Of a stretch of DNA of 64,000 nt, positions 28,914 to 37,208 are shown in pieces. The translations under genes and the position numbers were made by a program. Location: assembly GCA_965226185.1 (NCBI GenBank), contig CBDDCT010000007.1, forward strand, positions 992,001-1,056,000, given 5' to 3'. This stretch comes from CBDCYS01 sp965226185. GTDB lineage: Bacteria; Acidobacteriota; Terriglobia; Bryobacterales; UBA6623. The notes beneath the pieces were generated by a model, which worked only from the letters and a program-made list of their open reading frames with translations, searched no databases and had not been told where the DNA came from. Within the stretch, counting starts at the first letter, position 1. Each line of letters starts with the position of its first letter.

Positions 28914-29360
28914 CTACGGTGCGTCTTCGGGTGAAACGGGTGTTTTGATTTGGGGCTCGAGGACGGCGATACGATCGACGGCTTGTCTGACCCTTTTCCC
29001 TCCCGATTCCAGCCGGACGAACTTGCGGAAAGCTTCGAGCGCGAGACTGGCTTGGCTGAGTTTGTCCCGCGACTGCGCCAATTTCCAGTAAGCGTCAGAA
29101 AAGTTCGGGTTCCAGCGGGTGGCCTCCAGGTAGCGGCCGGCCGCAGCCCGGTGGTTGCCCTTCTTGGCGTAAAAGTTGCCGACCTTGACTTCCTTTTTCG
29201 CTTGGATGGGGTTGAAGGCGTACTGCTTCTCGAGGAAAAGATCCTCGTCCTCGTCGACCAGGCCGCTGGGTATCTCCTCGGGCGGAGCTTCCCGCTCCCG
29301 CAACTGGCCGAAAGCCATTCCCGCGGCGCAAAGCAGAAGCAATACCCGAAACGCCCGCAT
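28914..29360 (-). CDS. Secreted tetratricopeptide-repeat protein
   Basis: The 148-residue product has a signal peptide (MRAFRVLLLLCAAGMAFGQ) and two to three TPR units: AKKEVKVGNFYAKKGNHRAA, YLEATRWNPNFSDAYWKLAQ and ASLALEAFRKFVRLESG. This resembles a short BamD/YbgF-like periplasmic scaffold. The acidic linker EEIPSGLVDEDEDLFLEKQY precedes the repeats. It is a single gene on the minus strand; partner unknown. Confidence 0.8.
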   Translation of the reverse strand: MRAFRVLLLLCAAGMAFGQLREREAPPEEIPSGLVDEDEDLFLEKQYAFNPIQAKKEVKVGNFYAKKGNHRAAAGRYLEATRWNPNFSDAYWKLAQSRDKLSQASLALEAFRKFVRLESGGKRVRQAVDRIAVLEPQIKTPVSPEDAP

Positions 29361-29412
29361 ACTTGAATTATATCTACTGGCAGGTGTTTCCAGTTTTGTG
29401 GTGCTCCCGACA

Positions 29413-29446
29413 ACAGAGCCGCGGGCGCAAGCCCGCGGTCAAGCTC
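29413..29446. repeat. GCAA-tetraloop hairpin repeat, third copy
   Basis: CAGAG is followed by the perfect hairpin CCGCGGGC-GCAA-GCCCGCGG and GTCAAG. Compared with the copy at 6407, several stem positions have changed on both sides while the loop and flanks are kept. The rest of the 270-base spacer contains a second GC-rich stem (GCACCCTTGCGGGTGC near 29502) and no gene. Confidence 0.75.
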
Positions 29447-29631
29447 CCAAATGACCGGGCACCTACGACGTTGCCGCGGGTGCCGCGGATCTCGACCGCA
29501 CCCTTGCGGGTGCGGCTCTGTTGGCGTCTTTGGCAGTCGCGCTCGCCCCTAGTTGAAAACCAACTCCCCGCGGCCGATAATCGTAGTCCGCCTTCAAATC
29601 AGACATCGTTTCGGAAACCGGGGAAACCGCC

Positions 29632-30786
29632 TTGAAAATCACTGATCTCAAAGTTCTGCAATCCCAAGGAGGCCACGCCAACTGGGTCTTCGTCAAGCTC
29701 TACACCAACACCGGTTTGACCGGTGTGGGCGAGTGCAGCATGGAGCGGCATCGCCTGGAGACGGTTCAGGCTCTCAAGTCGATGAAGGACTTCCTGGTCG
29801 GCAAGGACCCATTCCAAATCGAGCACATCTGGAACTCGCTTTACAAGCAGACCTTCTGGTTCGGCCAGCTCATCACACTCTGCGCCCTGAGCGGCGTGGA
29901 ACAAGCACTGTGGGATATCAAGGGCAAAGAACTCGGGGTTCCCGTCCATGAATTTCTGGGCGGCAAGCTGCGCAACAAGGTCCGTGCCTACGCCAACGCC
30001 TGGGCTTTTTCGAAATCAGTCATCGATCATCGTCCGGAAGACACCCCGGAGATGGTCGCCCGCAACGCAGAAGAAATGGTGGCCAAAGGTTTCACGGCGA
30101 TGAAATGGGACCCCTTCCGTTTTGGCGGTCAAGTGATCCCCAAAGAGGAGGAAAAGTACGCCATCGAGTGCGTCAAGACGGTCCGCGAAGCGGTCGGGCC
30201 CGATATCGACCTGATGATCGAATGCCACGGGCGCTTCAACATGTGGAGCGCGATCCGCATGGCTCAAAAGCTCGAGCCCTTCGACCCATTCTTCTACGAG
30301 GAGCCGATACCGCCCGATAATATCGACGCCATGGCGGAAGTTCAGCGCTCGATCAACTTGCCGATCGCGACCGGCGAACGGCTTTATACGCGCTGGGATT
30401 TCCGCGCTCTTTTTGAGAAGCACGCGGCCCGAATTATTCAGCCCGACGTCTGCCACGCCGGCGGCATTCTGGAGCTGAAGAAAATCGCGGCGATGGCGGA
30501 GACCTACTACATTTCCGTCCAGCCCCACAACTCCAACGGCCCCATCGCGACGCTCGCGAGTCTCCACTTGGATGCCTCGATTCCCAACTTCATCATTCAG
30601 GAGTTCTTCTACCCCTACCTCGAGCACTACAACGAGATCCTCACCGATCCCATCGTCTACGAAGGCGGCTACTTGAGGATTCCAACCGGTCCCGGCTTGG
30701 GCTCGGACATCAACGAGGAAGCAATCCTAAGACGCCCGCCCGTCGATCAGCCGCATGGGGCGAGCTGGATCGGGTCGTACTGGTAG
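29632..30786 (+). CDS. Enolase-superfamily enzyme (mandelate racemase / galactonate dehydratase-like)
   Basis: The 384-residue protein begins at TTG 29632. It has the capping domain (VKLYTNTGLTGVGECSMERH) and a TIM barrel with metal-ligand segments DLMIECHGRFN, FFYEEPIPPDN and IATGERLYTRWDF, then QPDVCHAGGILELKKIA and ISVQPHNSNGPIA. The histidine in ECHG and the SVQPHN segment match the galactonate dehydratase type of acid-sugar dehydratases. The enzyme is cytoplasmic and would dehydrate an aldonate. Flanking genes give no further clue to substrate. Confidence 0.9.
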   Translation: MKITDLKVLQSQGGHANWVFVKLYTNTGLTGVGECSMERHRLETVQALKSMKDFLVGKDPFQIEHIWNSLYKQTFWFGQLITLCALSGVEQALWDIKGKELGVPVHEFLGGKLRNKVRAYANAWAFSKSVIDHRPEDTPEMVARNAEEMVAKGFTAMKWDPFRFGGQVIPKEEEKYAIECVKTVREAVGPDIDLMIECHGRFNMWSAIRMAQKLEPFDPFFYEEPIPPDNIDAMAEVQRSINLPIATGERLYTRWDFRALFEKHAARIIQPDVCHAGGILELKKIAAMAETYYISVQPHNSNGPIATLASLHLDASIPNFIIQEFFYPYLEHYNEILTDPIVYEGGYLRIPTGPGLGSDINEEAILRRPPVDQPHGASWIGSYW

Positions 30787-30833
30787 ATTTTTGACCGGGC
30801 CGATCGTATCGATGAAGCAGGCCCCGTGTTTCT

Positions 30834-31145
30834 CTACCCCTCCACCCAAACCGGGCTTGACCAAGTCTGATGCCCGTTCGCCTGCGTCACCCGAACGTAA
30901 TACCAATCCGCGCGCCCCTTCCTGCCACGGTCGGCGTGGCGGAATTGCGCCTGAAACAGGTCGGGCGTGACGAGCCGCCCGGGTGAGAGCCGGCCGCTAC
31001 TAGGCGAAGCCATCCGCGGGGGATAACCACAATTTGGAGAGCAACTCGAAACTGTACCAGGCCTGGAAACGGTCGTGCTGGTCCGCGGCCGTGGACGGCG
31101 TGGACGGCCCGGCAAGGTGGTGATATCAACCTCGCGGCTAATCAA
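30834..31145 (-). pseudogene. C-terminal remnant of an unidentified protein
   Basis: The last 40 residues (VTPDLFQAQFRHADRGRKGR and WYYVRVTQANGHQTWSSPVW) look like a real protein end, of the kind seen in CehA/PHP-type metallohydrolases. Upstream the frame becomes proline/arginine-rich nonsense, while another frame reads ALQIVVIPRGWLRL. It is therefore a decayed fragment, with at least one frameshift. The rest of the 400-base spacer is empty. Confidence 0.4.
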
Positions 31146-31192
31146 TTGCGCAAGAAGCGCCGATCATTCCATCGCGGTTATCGCACGCCTCG

Positions 31193-32236
31193 ATGGTTGC
31201 CCAATCACGCAGCACGATTCTGGTCGTCGACGACGAAGAGGGCGTCCGCGACTACCTTGCCGAGGTCCTGCGCTTGGAAGGCTACGAGTGCCAGTGCTTC
31301 AGCGAGAGCCTTTCCGCGCTTGCCTATTTGGCGGGACGGAATGGGCCGGCCGATCTCGTGCTGGCTGACATTCGCATGCCCGGCATGAACGGAATTGACC
31401 TGCTTCGCGAGGTGAAATCGCGCCAACCCGAACTGCCCGTCATCCTCATCTCGGGGCTCTACGAACTTGCTCTGGCACTCGACGCGCTCGAAGCCGGCGC
31501 GGACGACTATCTGAAAAAGCCGGTTAAGCCAAGCGACGTTGTGACACTCGTCGGGAAATACCTGGAAAAAGACGCGCGCCGCCACGAGGAAGAATTTCGA
31601 GAAGCTCTTCGTCAGTTTCTTGATACGCGAGCAGCGAACGGAGAGGCTACGGAACCTCTCGCCGAAGTCTTTCGCATGCTGGGTTTCCGGCGTTATGAAA
31701 CGTTCCAGCATTCGAAGCGCGTCGCGGCATATTCCCGGCTATTCGGTGAACACTGCGGCCTGACGGAGTCGGAACTGGGGCACCTCGAGCTGGGTGCGCT
31801 GCTGCACGATATTGGCAAGATCGGCATCCCGCGCAACGTGCTGCTGAAGCCTGAGTCCCTGACCGAGGAAGAATGGCGCGTGATGAAGACTCATCCTCAG
31901 ATCGGATACGGATTGCTCTCCGAATTTCCGGCATTCGGTGAAGAGGCGCGTATTGTCCTGTCCCATCACGAGCGCTTCGATGGCAAGGGCTATCCGCGAG
32001 GCAAGCGCGGGAAAGAAATCCCGGCCGGGGCACGCATCTTCAGCATCGTGGACATGCTGGACGCCATCACTTCCGACCGCCCTTACCGGCCGGCACAGCC
32101 CCTCTCGAAAGCTCGAGAGGAAATCGAGAAGATGAGCGGCAGCCAGTTTGATCCCGGCCTGGTGGACGTCTTTGGGACAATCCCGGTGGAGAAGCTGCGC
32201 AAAGTTCGGCTAGTGTACCCGGACGAAGTCTCCTGA
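31193..32236 (+). CDS. Response regulator with REC and HD-GYP domains
   Basis: The 347-residue protein has an N-terminal receiver (ILVVDDEEGVRDYLAE, acceptor Asp in LVLADIRMPGMNG, Lys in YLKKPVKP) and a C-terminal HD-GYP phosphodiesterase with HDIGKIGIP and HHERFDGKGYP. HD-GYP domains hydrolyse cyclic di-GMP, so phosphorylation of the receiver would lower the messenger. The key metal and GYP residues are all present. No histidine kinase is adjacent; the broken hybrid kinase at 9.4 kb is not obviously related. Confidence 0.93.
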   Translation: MVAQSRSTILVVDDEEGVRDYLAEVLRLEGYECQCFSESLSALAYLAGRNGPADLVLADIRMPGMNGIDLLREVKSRQPELPVILISGLYELALALDALEAGADDYLKKPVKPSDVVTLVGKYLEKDARRHEEEFREALRQFLDTRAANGEATEPLAEVFRMLGFRRYETFQHSKRVAAYSRLFGEHCGLTESELGHLELGALLHDIGKIGIPRNVLLKPESLTEEEWRVMKTHPQIGYGLLSEFPAFGEEARIVLSHHERFDGKGYPRGKRGKEIPAGARIFSIVDMLDAITSDRPYRPAQPLSKAREEIEKMSGSQFDPGLVDVFGTIPVEKLRKVRLVYPDEVS

Positions 32237-32282
32237 TCAGCGGCCTCTCAGCGATCCTAATTCCAACCCAACGGGAAGGGAG

Positions 32283-33140
32283 TCACGATGCCAGGAATTC
32301 GAGCTCGGCTTCGACAAGCAAGCCCTCCTGTTGCCGGCGGGTGCGTATTCCTTCGAGATCGTGGTCTTGCTGCATCGCCCCGATCGCGCGGGCGGCTTCG
32401 CTCCATTGCTTCGTCTGCAGCGGCTGCCTGAGTACTTCCAGCGCGGAGTTGCCCGCGCCGCGATTATAAGCCAGCGACAACAGTACGGTCTGAACGGAGG
32501 GAGGCGTGTCTTCACGAACCAGCGAATCGAAGCGCCGCCGAATGCGGTCCCAGTAGGTTTTCGCCGCGTGCGGCATCACCTCGAGCGCCTGATCCGGGCT
32601 GATGCGAATCCCTTGAATGACCGGCGAGGCGTTGAGCGCGGCTCTTGCGCTTTCGCCCCGAATGCCGAAGACCCCTCGCAGAGCCTCCATCCGCGAGCTA
32701 TCCACAATGGCCCCAAAGAGTTGTTCGATTAAGCCGGGCGAGGCGTGGCCCAAGTCGACGCCCGGGTCTAGCGTGACGCCGGATTCTCCTCCAGGCCAAT
32801 AGGGCTTTCCGCGATGCCCTTCCTTCTCGTGGACCCAGTCCAGTTCTCCCTTGAACCGGTCGAGAATTCGTGCCACTCGTGCCGCCTCGGCGCCGGTGGC
32901 GGCTTCAAGATCATCTTCGAGCGCCGACCAGGTGGAACGGTCGACGATAGCGGTCTCGGCCACACCGTGATTCCGTTGAAACGCCTTGACCGCATTGGCG
33001 GTACCGGGCCCGAATTTTCCGTCAGCCGTCATCGGATGGCCTGCCTTGACCAAGCCAAGCTGAACGTTCTTCACAACACTGCCGAGCCAAATCCGGCCGC
33101 GAGCTAGTCCGTCATTTTGGCGAAGCAGCGCCTGAATCAT
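32283..33140 (-). CDS. Peptidoglycan-binding / pesticin-like muramidase (T4-lysozyme fold)
   Basis: From ATG 33140, with GGAG five to eight bases upstream, the product is 285 residues. An N-terminal peptidoglycan-binding domain (VQLGLVKAGHPMTADGKFGP followed by TANAVKAFQRNHG) leads to a lysozyme-like domain with EGHRGKPYWPGGESGVTLDP and GVDLGHASPGL, the signature of pesticin-type muramidases; LSLAYNRGAGN is the typical later helix. No signal peptide is visible, so export may need a holin or type VI system, or the enzyme is phage-derived. Confidence 0.85.
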   Translation of the reverse strand: MIQALLRQNDGLARGRIWLGSVVKNVQLGLVKAGHPMTADGKFGPGTANAVKAFQRNHGVAETAIVDRSTWSALEDDLEAATGAEAARVARILDRFKGELDWVHEKEGHRGKPYWPGGESGVTLDPGVDLGHASPGLIEQLFGAIVDSSRMEALRGVFGIRGESARAALNASPVIQGIRISPDQALEVMPHAAKTYWDRIRRRFDSLVREDTPPSVQTVLLSLAYNRGAGNSALEVLRQPLQTKQWSEAARAIGAMQQDHDLEGIRTRRQQEGLLVEAELEFLAS

Positions 33141-33173
33141 GGTTTTCTCCTTTTTGCGCATTGAGTGTAGCAT

Positions 33174-33640
33174 TTCGGTAGTTAACAGACGGCACGCTTG
33201 CGGTTCCGCCTGACAGTCGTGGAACAGTGCCTGGGCAAAAACTTGGCGGGGCGCCGTATGCCATTCGGGCGTCCATTGGGCTCGACCCCGGCCACGCTAA
33301 ACAGTTGAAATAACAGCGGTTGCTTGATCGGGGTATAAAGTTTCGTTACAAGATGGCAGAGAATGGCAGATTTTGGCGGATATGTCGGCGATTTGGGCGA
33401 TTTCGGGGGGCTGGTGATCGGAGTCAGCGTATAGTGTCTTTCTTTTCAACGACTTTTTTGATGGGGACGGCCCGACGGCTGGCAGAAGCGCGTCAGAAAA
33501 GGTGGTTTTATGGCCGGTTTCGTTGTTTTTATGGCAGGTTTCGTTGCTTTGTTGCCGCCGGTCCAGACGGGCCGGGGCAGATTTTGGGGCTCTTGATGGC
33601 TGTTTGCTGAGTGGTGCTGCTCGGGCGTTTGACTGCCGGC
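33174..33640. other. Intergenic region without a recognisable gene
   Basis: The only structure is a tandem imperfect repeat of TTTATGGCCGGTTTCGTTG at about 33508-33547. Long minus-strand frames here are low-complexity and not protein-like. The region ends at the palindromic repeat that abuts the group II intron. Confidence 0.5.
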
Positions 33641-33643
33641 AGC

Positions 33644-33710
33644 CGCGGACTCTTCGTCCGCGCTGACGTCGGCCCGGAGGCCGACGCGGCCCGCCGGGAG
33701 GCGCGTGCCA
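33644..33710. repeat. Composite palindromic repeat at the 5' edge of the group II intron
   Basis: In reverse orientation it shows CGCGGAC-TCTTC-GTCCGCG (33644-33662), GTCGGCCCGGAGGCCGAC (33668-33685) and CCCGCCGGGAGGCGCGTGCC. The modules match those at 3332-3390. The intron's GTGTG begins at 33711, directly after GTGCCA. Confidence 0.75.
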
Positions 33711-35661
33711 GTGTGCCCAGCATGGGCTGATTCTAGCAGGATGAAACGATCCTGCCGGGACCGATGGAGGTAACCGTAGGGAACCGCGGAGCGGAAGTCG
33801 CGGGGCGCAAGCCGCGCGGTGAAAGCCGAAGGAAGCGGGGAACAAATACTTCGACTGTAGGAACACAAACCGGCAGAGAGGCCGCGTACGGGCGGTAAGC
33901 GTGCTGGCCACCGCGAACCCAAAATCCATACGAAGACGTGCGAGGTAGAGCCGGACGGCACGAAGGAACAGAATCAGCGCCTTACCTCATCTGGATTCTG
34001 GGCTTCGCCCGGGGGGAGAGCTCCTCCGTGAGAGCGGGGGGGAAGTCAGCAGACGCCGTAGTAGCCGAGAAGGCGGCTAACGCCGCTGGAGCGAAGGGCT
34101 GAAGGACCACCGAGCAAAGCTAGAGGAGCGACTGGCACAGCGTCGAAGAGGTTTCCCGGAGTCCCGGACCGCCAGGTCCTTCCCCGCTGGGGGAACGAGA
34201 CGGGGCGCAGGCGAAGGCAGAAGCGGTGGAACCGCGGCGGGCCGGCGCAGGCGGGAACCAGAGCGTGAGCCGCGAGATTCCCGACGGAAAGTGATGCACG
34301 ACGATCTGATGGAACAAGTGGCTGCCGCAGAGAACCCGCGGCGCGCGCTGGCGGCGGTGAAACGCAAAGTCCCGCAACAAACCACGGCGCGGCGGGGATC
34401 GACGCCATGACCAAGGATCAACTCGAATCCCACTTGCAAGGCCGCGGCGAAAAGATCCGGGCGAAACTGCTGGCGGGGCGCTGGACGCCGAGCCCGGTGC
34501 GGCGGGTAGAAATACCCAAACCGCACGGAGGCCAACGGCTGTGGGGCATCCCGACGGTGATGGACCGGCTATTGCAGCAAGCGTTGCTGCAAGTTTTGAC
34601 GCCGATCTTCGAGCCTGGTTTTGGGAGCCGCTGTTCAGCGAGTCGAGCTACGGATTTCGGCCGGGGCGGAGCGCGCACGACGCGGTGCGAGCGGCGCAGG
34701 GATACGTCCGCGAGGGCAAGGACTGGGTGGTGGATATTGACATCGCCAAGTTCTCCGGCCACGTCCACCACGACATTCTGATGCGACGGATCGCGCAAGT
34801 GATTCGGGACAAAAGGATTTTAAGATTGATGGGCCGGTATTTGAGGGCCGGAGTACTGCTGAACGGGGTGCTGGTCAAAAGCGAGGAGGGCACGCCGCAA
34901 GGCGGGCCGCTGTCTCCATTGCTGGCGAACATCTACCTGGATGCGCTCGACCGGGAACTGGAGAACCGGGGGCTGAGCTTTTGTCGTTATGCCGATGACT
35001 GTAACGTATATGTGAGCAGCGAGGCGGCGGCGAAGCGGGTGCTGGCGGGGATTCAAAACTGGATCGAGCAACATCTGCGACTCGAAGTGAACGAGGCGAA
35101 GAGCGGGGCGGGGCGTCCCTGGGAGCGGAAGTTCCTGGGGTTTCGCATCAACCGACAGGGGCAGCGAGAAGTAGCGCCGCAAAGTGTCGAACGATTCAAG
35201 CAGAAAGTGCGAGAGATATGGCGCAGTTGCCGCGGTGTCACGAGTCGGGAATTACGCGGCGAGTGGCGGCGGTACGTGATCGGCTGGTGGGGTTATTACC
35301 GGCTGGCCGAGGACCGGCGCGCGATCTTCCGGCTGGAAGGCTGGATTCGGCGGCACATACGGAAATGCTTCTGGCTGCGCTGGCACAGTGTGCGGGGTCG
35401 CTGCCGCGCTTTGCGGTGCTTGGGCGTGCCCGAGTGGATGCTGCGCTATGTGCCGACGCGTCGTGGCGCTTGGTTCGTCGCGGCGCGGGCGATGATGCAC
35501 ACGGCCCTGTCCAAACGTAATTTGCAGCGTTACGGATTTGTGATGCCATCGGATCTCGCGGCCAGCAGGTAAGCCGCCGGGTCCAACCGCCGGATACGGA
35601 AAACCGTACGTCCGGTGGTGTGGGAGGGTGCCGGGGCGCAATCCCCGGGACCCGACCCGAT
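33711..35661 (+). mobile_element. Group II intron (ORF-containing, IIC-like insertion beside a hairpin)
   Basis: The 5' end GTGTGCCCAGCATGGGC matches the GUGYG start of group II introns. About 580 bases of structured RNA follow, then a maturase frame in domain IV (34309-35572). After it a domain V-like hairpin lies at about 35589-35618 (CCGGATACGGAAAACCGTAC, then GTCCGG), then a domain VI-like stem, ending in ACCCGAT at about 35661. Total length about 1.95 kb. Insertion directly next to a DNA hairpin and a maturase without an endonuclease domain fit subclass IIC. End points are read by eye and may be off by a few bases. Confidence 0.75.
34309..35572 (+). pseudogene. ltrA: Group II intron reverse transcriptase/maturase broken by two small insertions
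   Basis: Three frames make up one protein: MEQVAAAENPRRALAAVKR, then GIDAMTKDQLESHLQGRG to DRLLQQALLQVLTPIFEP, then LFSESSYGFRPGRSAHDAV, EEGTPQGGPLSPLLANIYLD, the catalytic CRYADDCNVYV, and a maturase domain ending near 35572. Fourteen extra bases at 34616-34629 and fourteen more in two pieces at about 34366-34390 cause the shifts. Removing 28 bases gives exactly 412 codons. The usual FFD after the first catalytic Asp reads FSG. No HNH endonuclease is present. The intron is therefore probably not self-mobile. Confidence 0.85.
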
Positions 35662-35693
35662 CGGCAGAAAGGGCAAACTCGGGAGCGCGGACC

Positions 35694-35796
35694 TAAGCCC
35701 GTTGAAACGGGCTGACGTCAGGAGCACCGGAAAGGCTTGTCAACCGGCCCAAAAAGGACCGGCCTAAGGAAACCAAGCCACGTTAACGTGGCTCAG
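35694..35796. repeat. Triple-hairpin repeat, copy B
   Basis: AGCCCG-TTGAAA-CGGGCT (35697-35714), an ACCGGCCCAAAAAGGACCGGCC stem (35743-35764) and AGCCACG-TTAA-CGTGGCT (35776-35793) follow in order, joined by TAAGGAAACCA. Layout and linkers are nearly those of copy C at 45060. Confidence 0.85.
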
Positions 35797-35853
35797 GCTA
35801 CGGGCTGAAAGCGCTTGAAATGGAGAAGCTCCAGATGTCGCCGGGAATGGTGA

Positions 35854-35875
35854 CATAGTGCTAGCATAGTGCTAG
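35854..35875 (+). promoter_or_regulatory. Tandem operator-like repeat upstream of vapBC
   Basis: CATAGTGCTAG occurs twice in direct, perfect tandem (35854-35864 and 35865-35875), 15 bases before the antitoxin ATG. The 11-bp period puts both copies on one face of the helix, as expected for binding of an antitoxin dimer pair that represses the operon. Confidence 0.6.
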
Positions 35876-35890
35876 CAGCAGTAGTCCAAT

Positions 35891-36118
35891 ATGGCAACCC
35901 TGACCATCAGGAACGTACCGCCAGGCGTGGTCAAGTCGCTGAAGGCGATTGCGCGGAGAAGTCGGCGCTCCATGGAGGAAGAAGTTCGAGTACTCCTCGA
36001 AGGCTACGTCGCTGAGCGCCGCTCTGTCCTCAAACAAATTGAGGCAGCGTGGGAGACACAGGCCCGTCGGCCGACCGCGGAACAGGTAGAGGACTGGATC
36101 GGAGCCAGGCGCGGGTGA
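35891..36118 (+). CDS. FitA/VapB-type ribbon-helix-helix antitoxin
   Basis: The 75-residue protein begins MATLTIRNVPPGVVKSLKAI and continues SRRSMEEEVRVLLEGYV, the N-terminal ribbon-helix-helix of FitA-like antitoxins; the tail would wrap the PIN toxin. The stop overlaps the toxin GTG (GTGA). Confidence 0.88.
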   Translation: MATLTIRNVPPGVVKSLKAIARRSRRSMEEEVRVLLEGYVAERRSVLKQIEAAWETQARRPTAEQVEDWIGARRG

Positions 36119-36528
36119 GAGCCGTCGTCGACACGAACGTTGTAGCGTACTTTCTGTTCGGTACCGAGCCCTTCGTTGACGAGACCCGCCGGTTCTGGGA
36201 CGCGGTTCGCGAGCCGATCGCGCCGGCGCTGTGGGAGGCAGAGCTGGCCAGCGTCGTCTGGATGGCGATTCGCAGCGGCGTCATCGAGGCCCACGAGGGA
36301 CCGAGGCGGCTGGACCTTGCGGCTCGTCTCGGCATCCACTCGGTACCGAGCAGGAAGCTTTGGCATGGGGCGGTTACTCGCGCCGTGCGGTCGGGGACCC
36401 CCGCTTACGACACCCTATTCGTCGAGCTTGCCGACCGCGAACGGCTTCCCCTGGCAACCTTCGATAGGAAGGTGCTCACTGCTTTCCCCGAGATTGCCAA
36501 ACGTCCGGGCGCTCTTGCTGCGAGTTAG
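36115..36528 (+). CDS. VapC-type PIN-domain toxin ribonuclease
   Basis: Starting at GTG 36115, the 137-residue product has the acidic PIN residues: AVVDTNVVAYF at the N-terminus, ALWEAELASVVW in the middle, and AYDTLFVELADRERLPLATF near the end. VapC toxins are Mg-dependent RNases that usually cut tRNA or rRNA. The gene is coupled to its antitoxin by a four-base overlap. Confidence 0.92.
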   Translation: MRAVVDTNVVAYFLFGTEPFVDETRRFWDAVREPIAPALWEAELASVVWMAIRSGVIEAHEGPRRLDLAARLGIHSVPSRKLWHGAVTRAVRSGTPAYDTLFVELADRERLPLATFDRKVLTAFPEIAKRPGALAAS

Positions 36529-36558
36529 ATTAGTGAAGGCAGACACAGCATACTTCTA

Positions 36559-36587
36559 TTGACAAGTGTCGATCGACGCATTACACT
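36559..36587 (+). promoter_or_regulatory. Sigma-70-type promoter of higBA, predicted leaderless transcript
   Basis: TTGACA (36559-36564) and TACACT (36582-36587) are 17 bases apart. The expected transcription start falls on the G of the GTG start codon at 36594, seven bases after the -10 box, exactly as at the parDE operon. Confidence 0.75.
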
Positions 36588-36593
36588 CAACGG

Positions 36594-36872
36594 GTGATAA
36601 GGAGCTTCCATCATCGCGGCCTGAAGCGTTTTTTTGAGCACGGCGACCGCAGCCTGATCCGTCCCGATCTGCAAGCCCGGGTGGAAGCTATGCTCGCCCA
36701 GCTCGATGTCGCCAGCTCGCCCGAGGCGATGCGCATTCCCAACTACCGACTGCATGCGCTCAAAGGCGACCTGAAAGGTTATTGGTCGGTGACCGTGAAG
36801 ACGAACTGGCGCATCATCTTCCGCTTTGAAGACGAGGACGTCTACGACGTGGAGCTGATCGATTACCACTAA
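36594..36872 (+). CDS. higB: HigB-family toxin (RelE superfamily)
   Basis: The 92-residue protein starts at GTG 36594 with MIRSFHHRGLKRFFEHGDRS and has the HigB core IPNYRLHALKGDLKGYWSVT and TNWRIIFRFEDEDVYDVELI. HigB toxins cut mRNA on the ribosome. As usual for HigBA the toxin precedes the antitoxin. The antitoxin ATG lies 16 bases downstream behind a GAAAGGAG ribosome site. Confidence 0.93.
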   Translation: MIRSFHHRGLKRFFEHGDRSLIRPDLQARVEAMLAQLDVASSPEAMRIPNYRLHALKGDLKGYWSVTVKTNWRIIFRFEDEDVYDVELIDYH

Positions 36873-36888
36873 CGAAAGGAGAACCGCC

Positions 36889-37185
36889 ATGCCTATGAAA
36901 AACCCGCCGCATCCCGGCAAAGTCGTGCGCGTTTCCTGTCTGGAGCCGCTTGGCCTGAGCGTCACCGAAGGGGCGAAGGTGCTCGGCGTTAGCCGCCAAG
37001 CGCTCTCAAACCTGGTCAATGGCCGTGCCGGCATGTCGGCCGAAATGGCGATACGGCTCGCCAAGGCCTTCGGTTCCACGACGGAAACCTGGATACGCCT
37101 GCAGGCCGCCTACGATGTCGCTCAGGCGCAAGCACGCGAGGACGAGATCAAGGTGGAGCGCTACGAGCCGCGGCCGGCGGCGTAG
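36889..37185 (+). CDS. higA: HigA-family antitoxin (XRE-type helix-turn-helix)
   Basis: The 98-residue protein has NPPHPGKVVRVSCLEPLGLS and the helix-turn-helix TEGAKVLGVSRQALSNLVNG followed by MAIRLAKAFGSTTETWIRLQ, the HigA signature. It neutralises HigB and represses the operon. The AAAGGAG ribosome site five bases before the ATG contrasts with the leaderless toxin gene, so antitoxin should be made in excess. Confidence 0.94.
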   Translation: MPMKNPPHPGKVVRVSCLEPLGLSVTEGAKVLGVSRQALSNLVNGRAGMSAEMAIRLAKAFGSTTETWIRLQAAYDVAQAQAREDEIKVERYEPRPAA

Positions 37186-37208
37186 ATAGGGCCACAAGTT
37201 TGGCCGGC

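Noticed and set aside
33297..33929. Minus-strand frame of 210 codons before the group II intron
   Set aside because: It runs across the palindromic repeat and into intron RNA sequence, and its residues are low-complexity.
36525..37079. Minus-strand frame of 184 codons opposite higBA
   Set aside because: Both HigB and HigA are clear on the plus strand with a good promoter.
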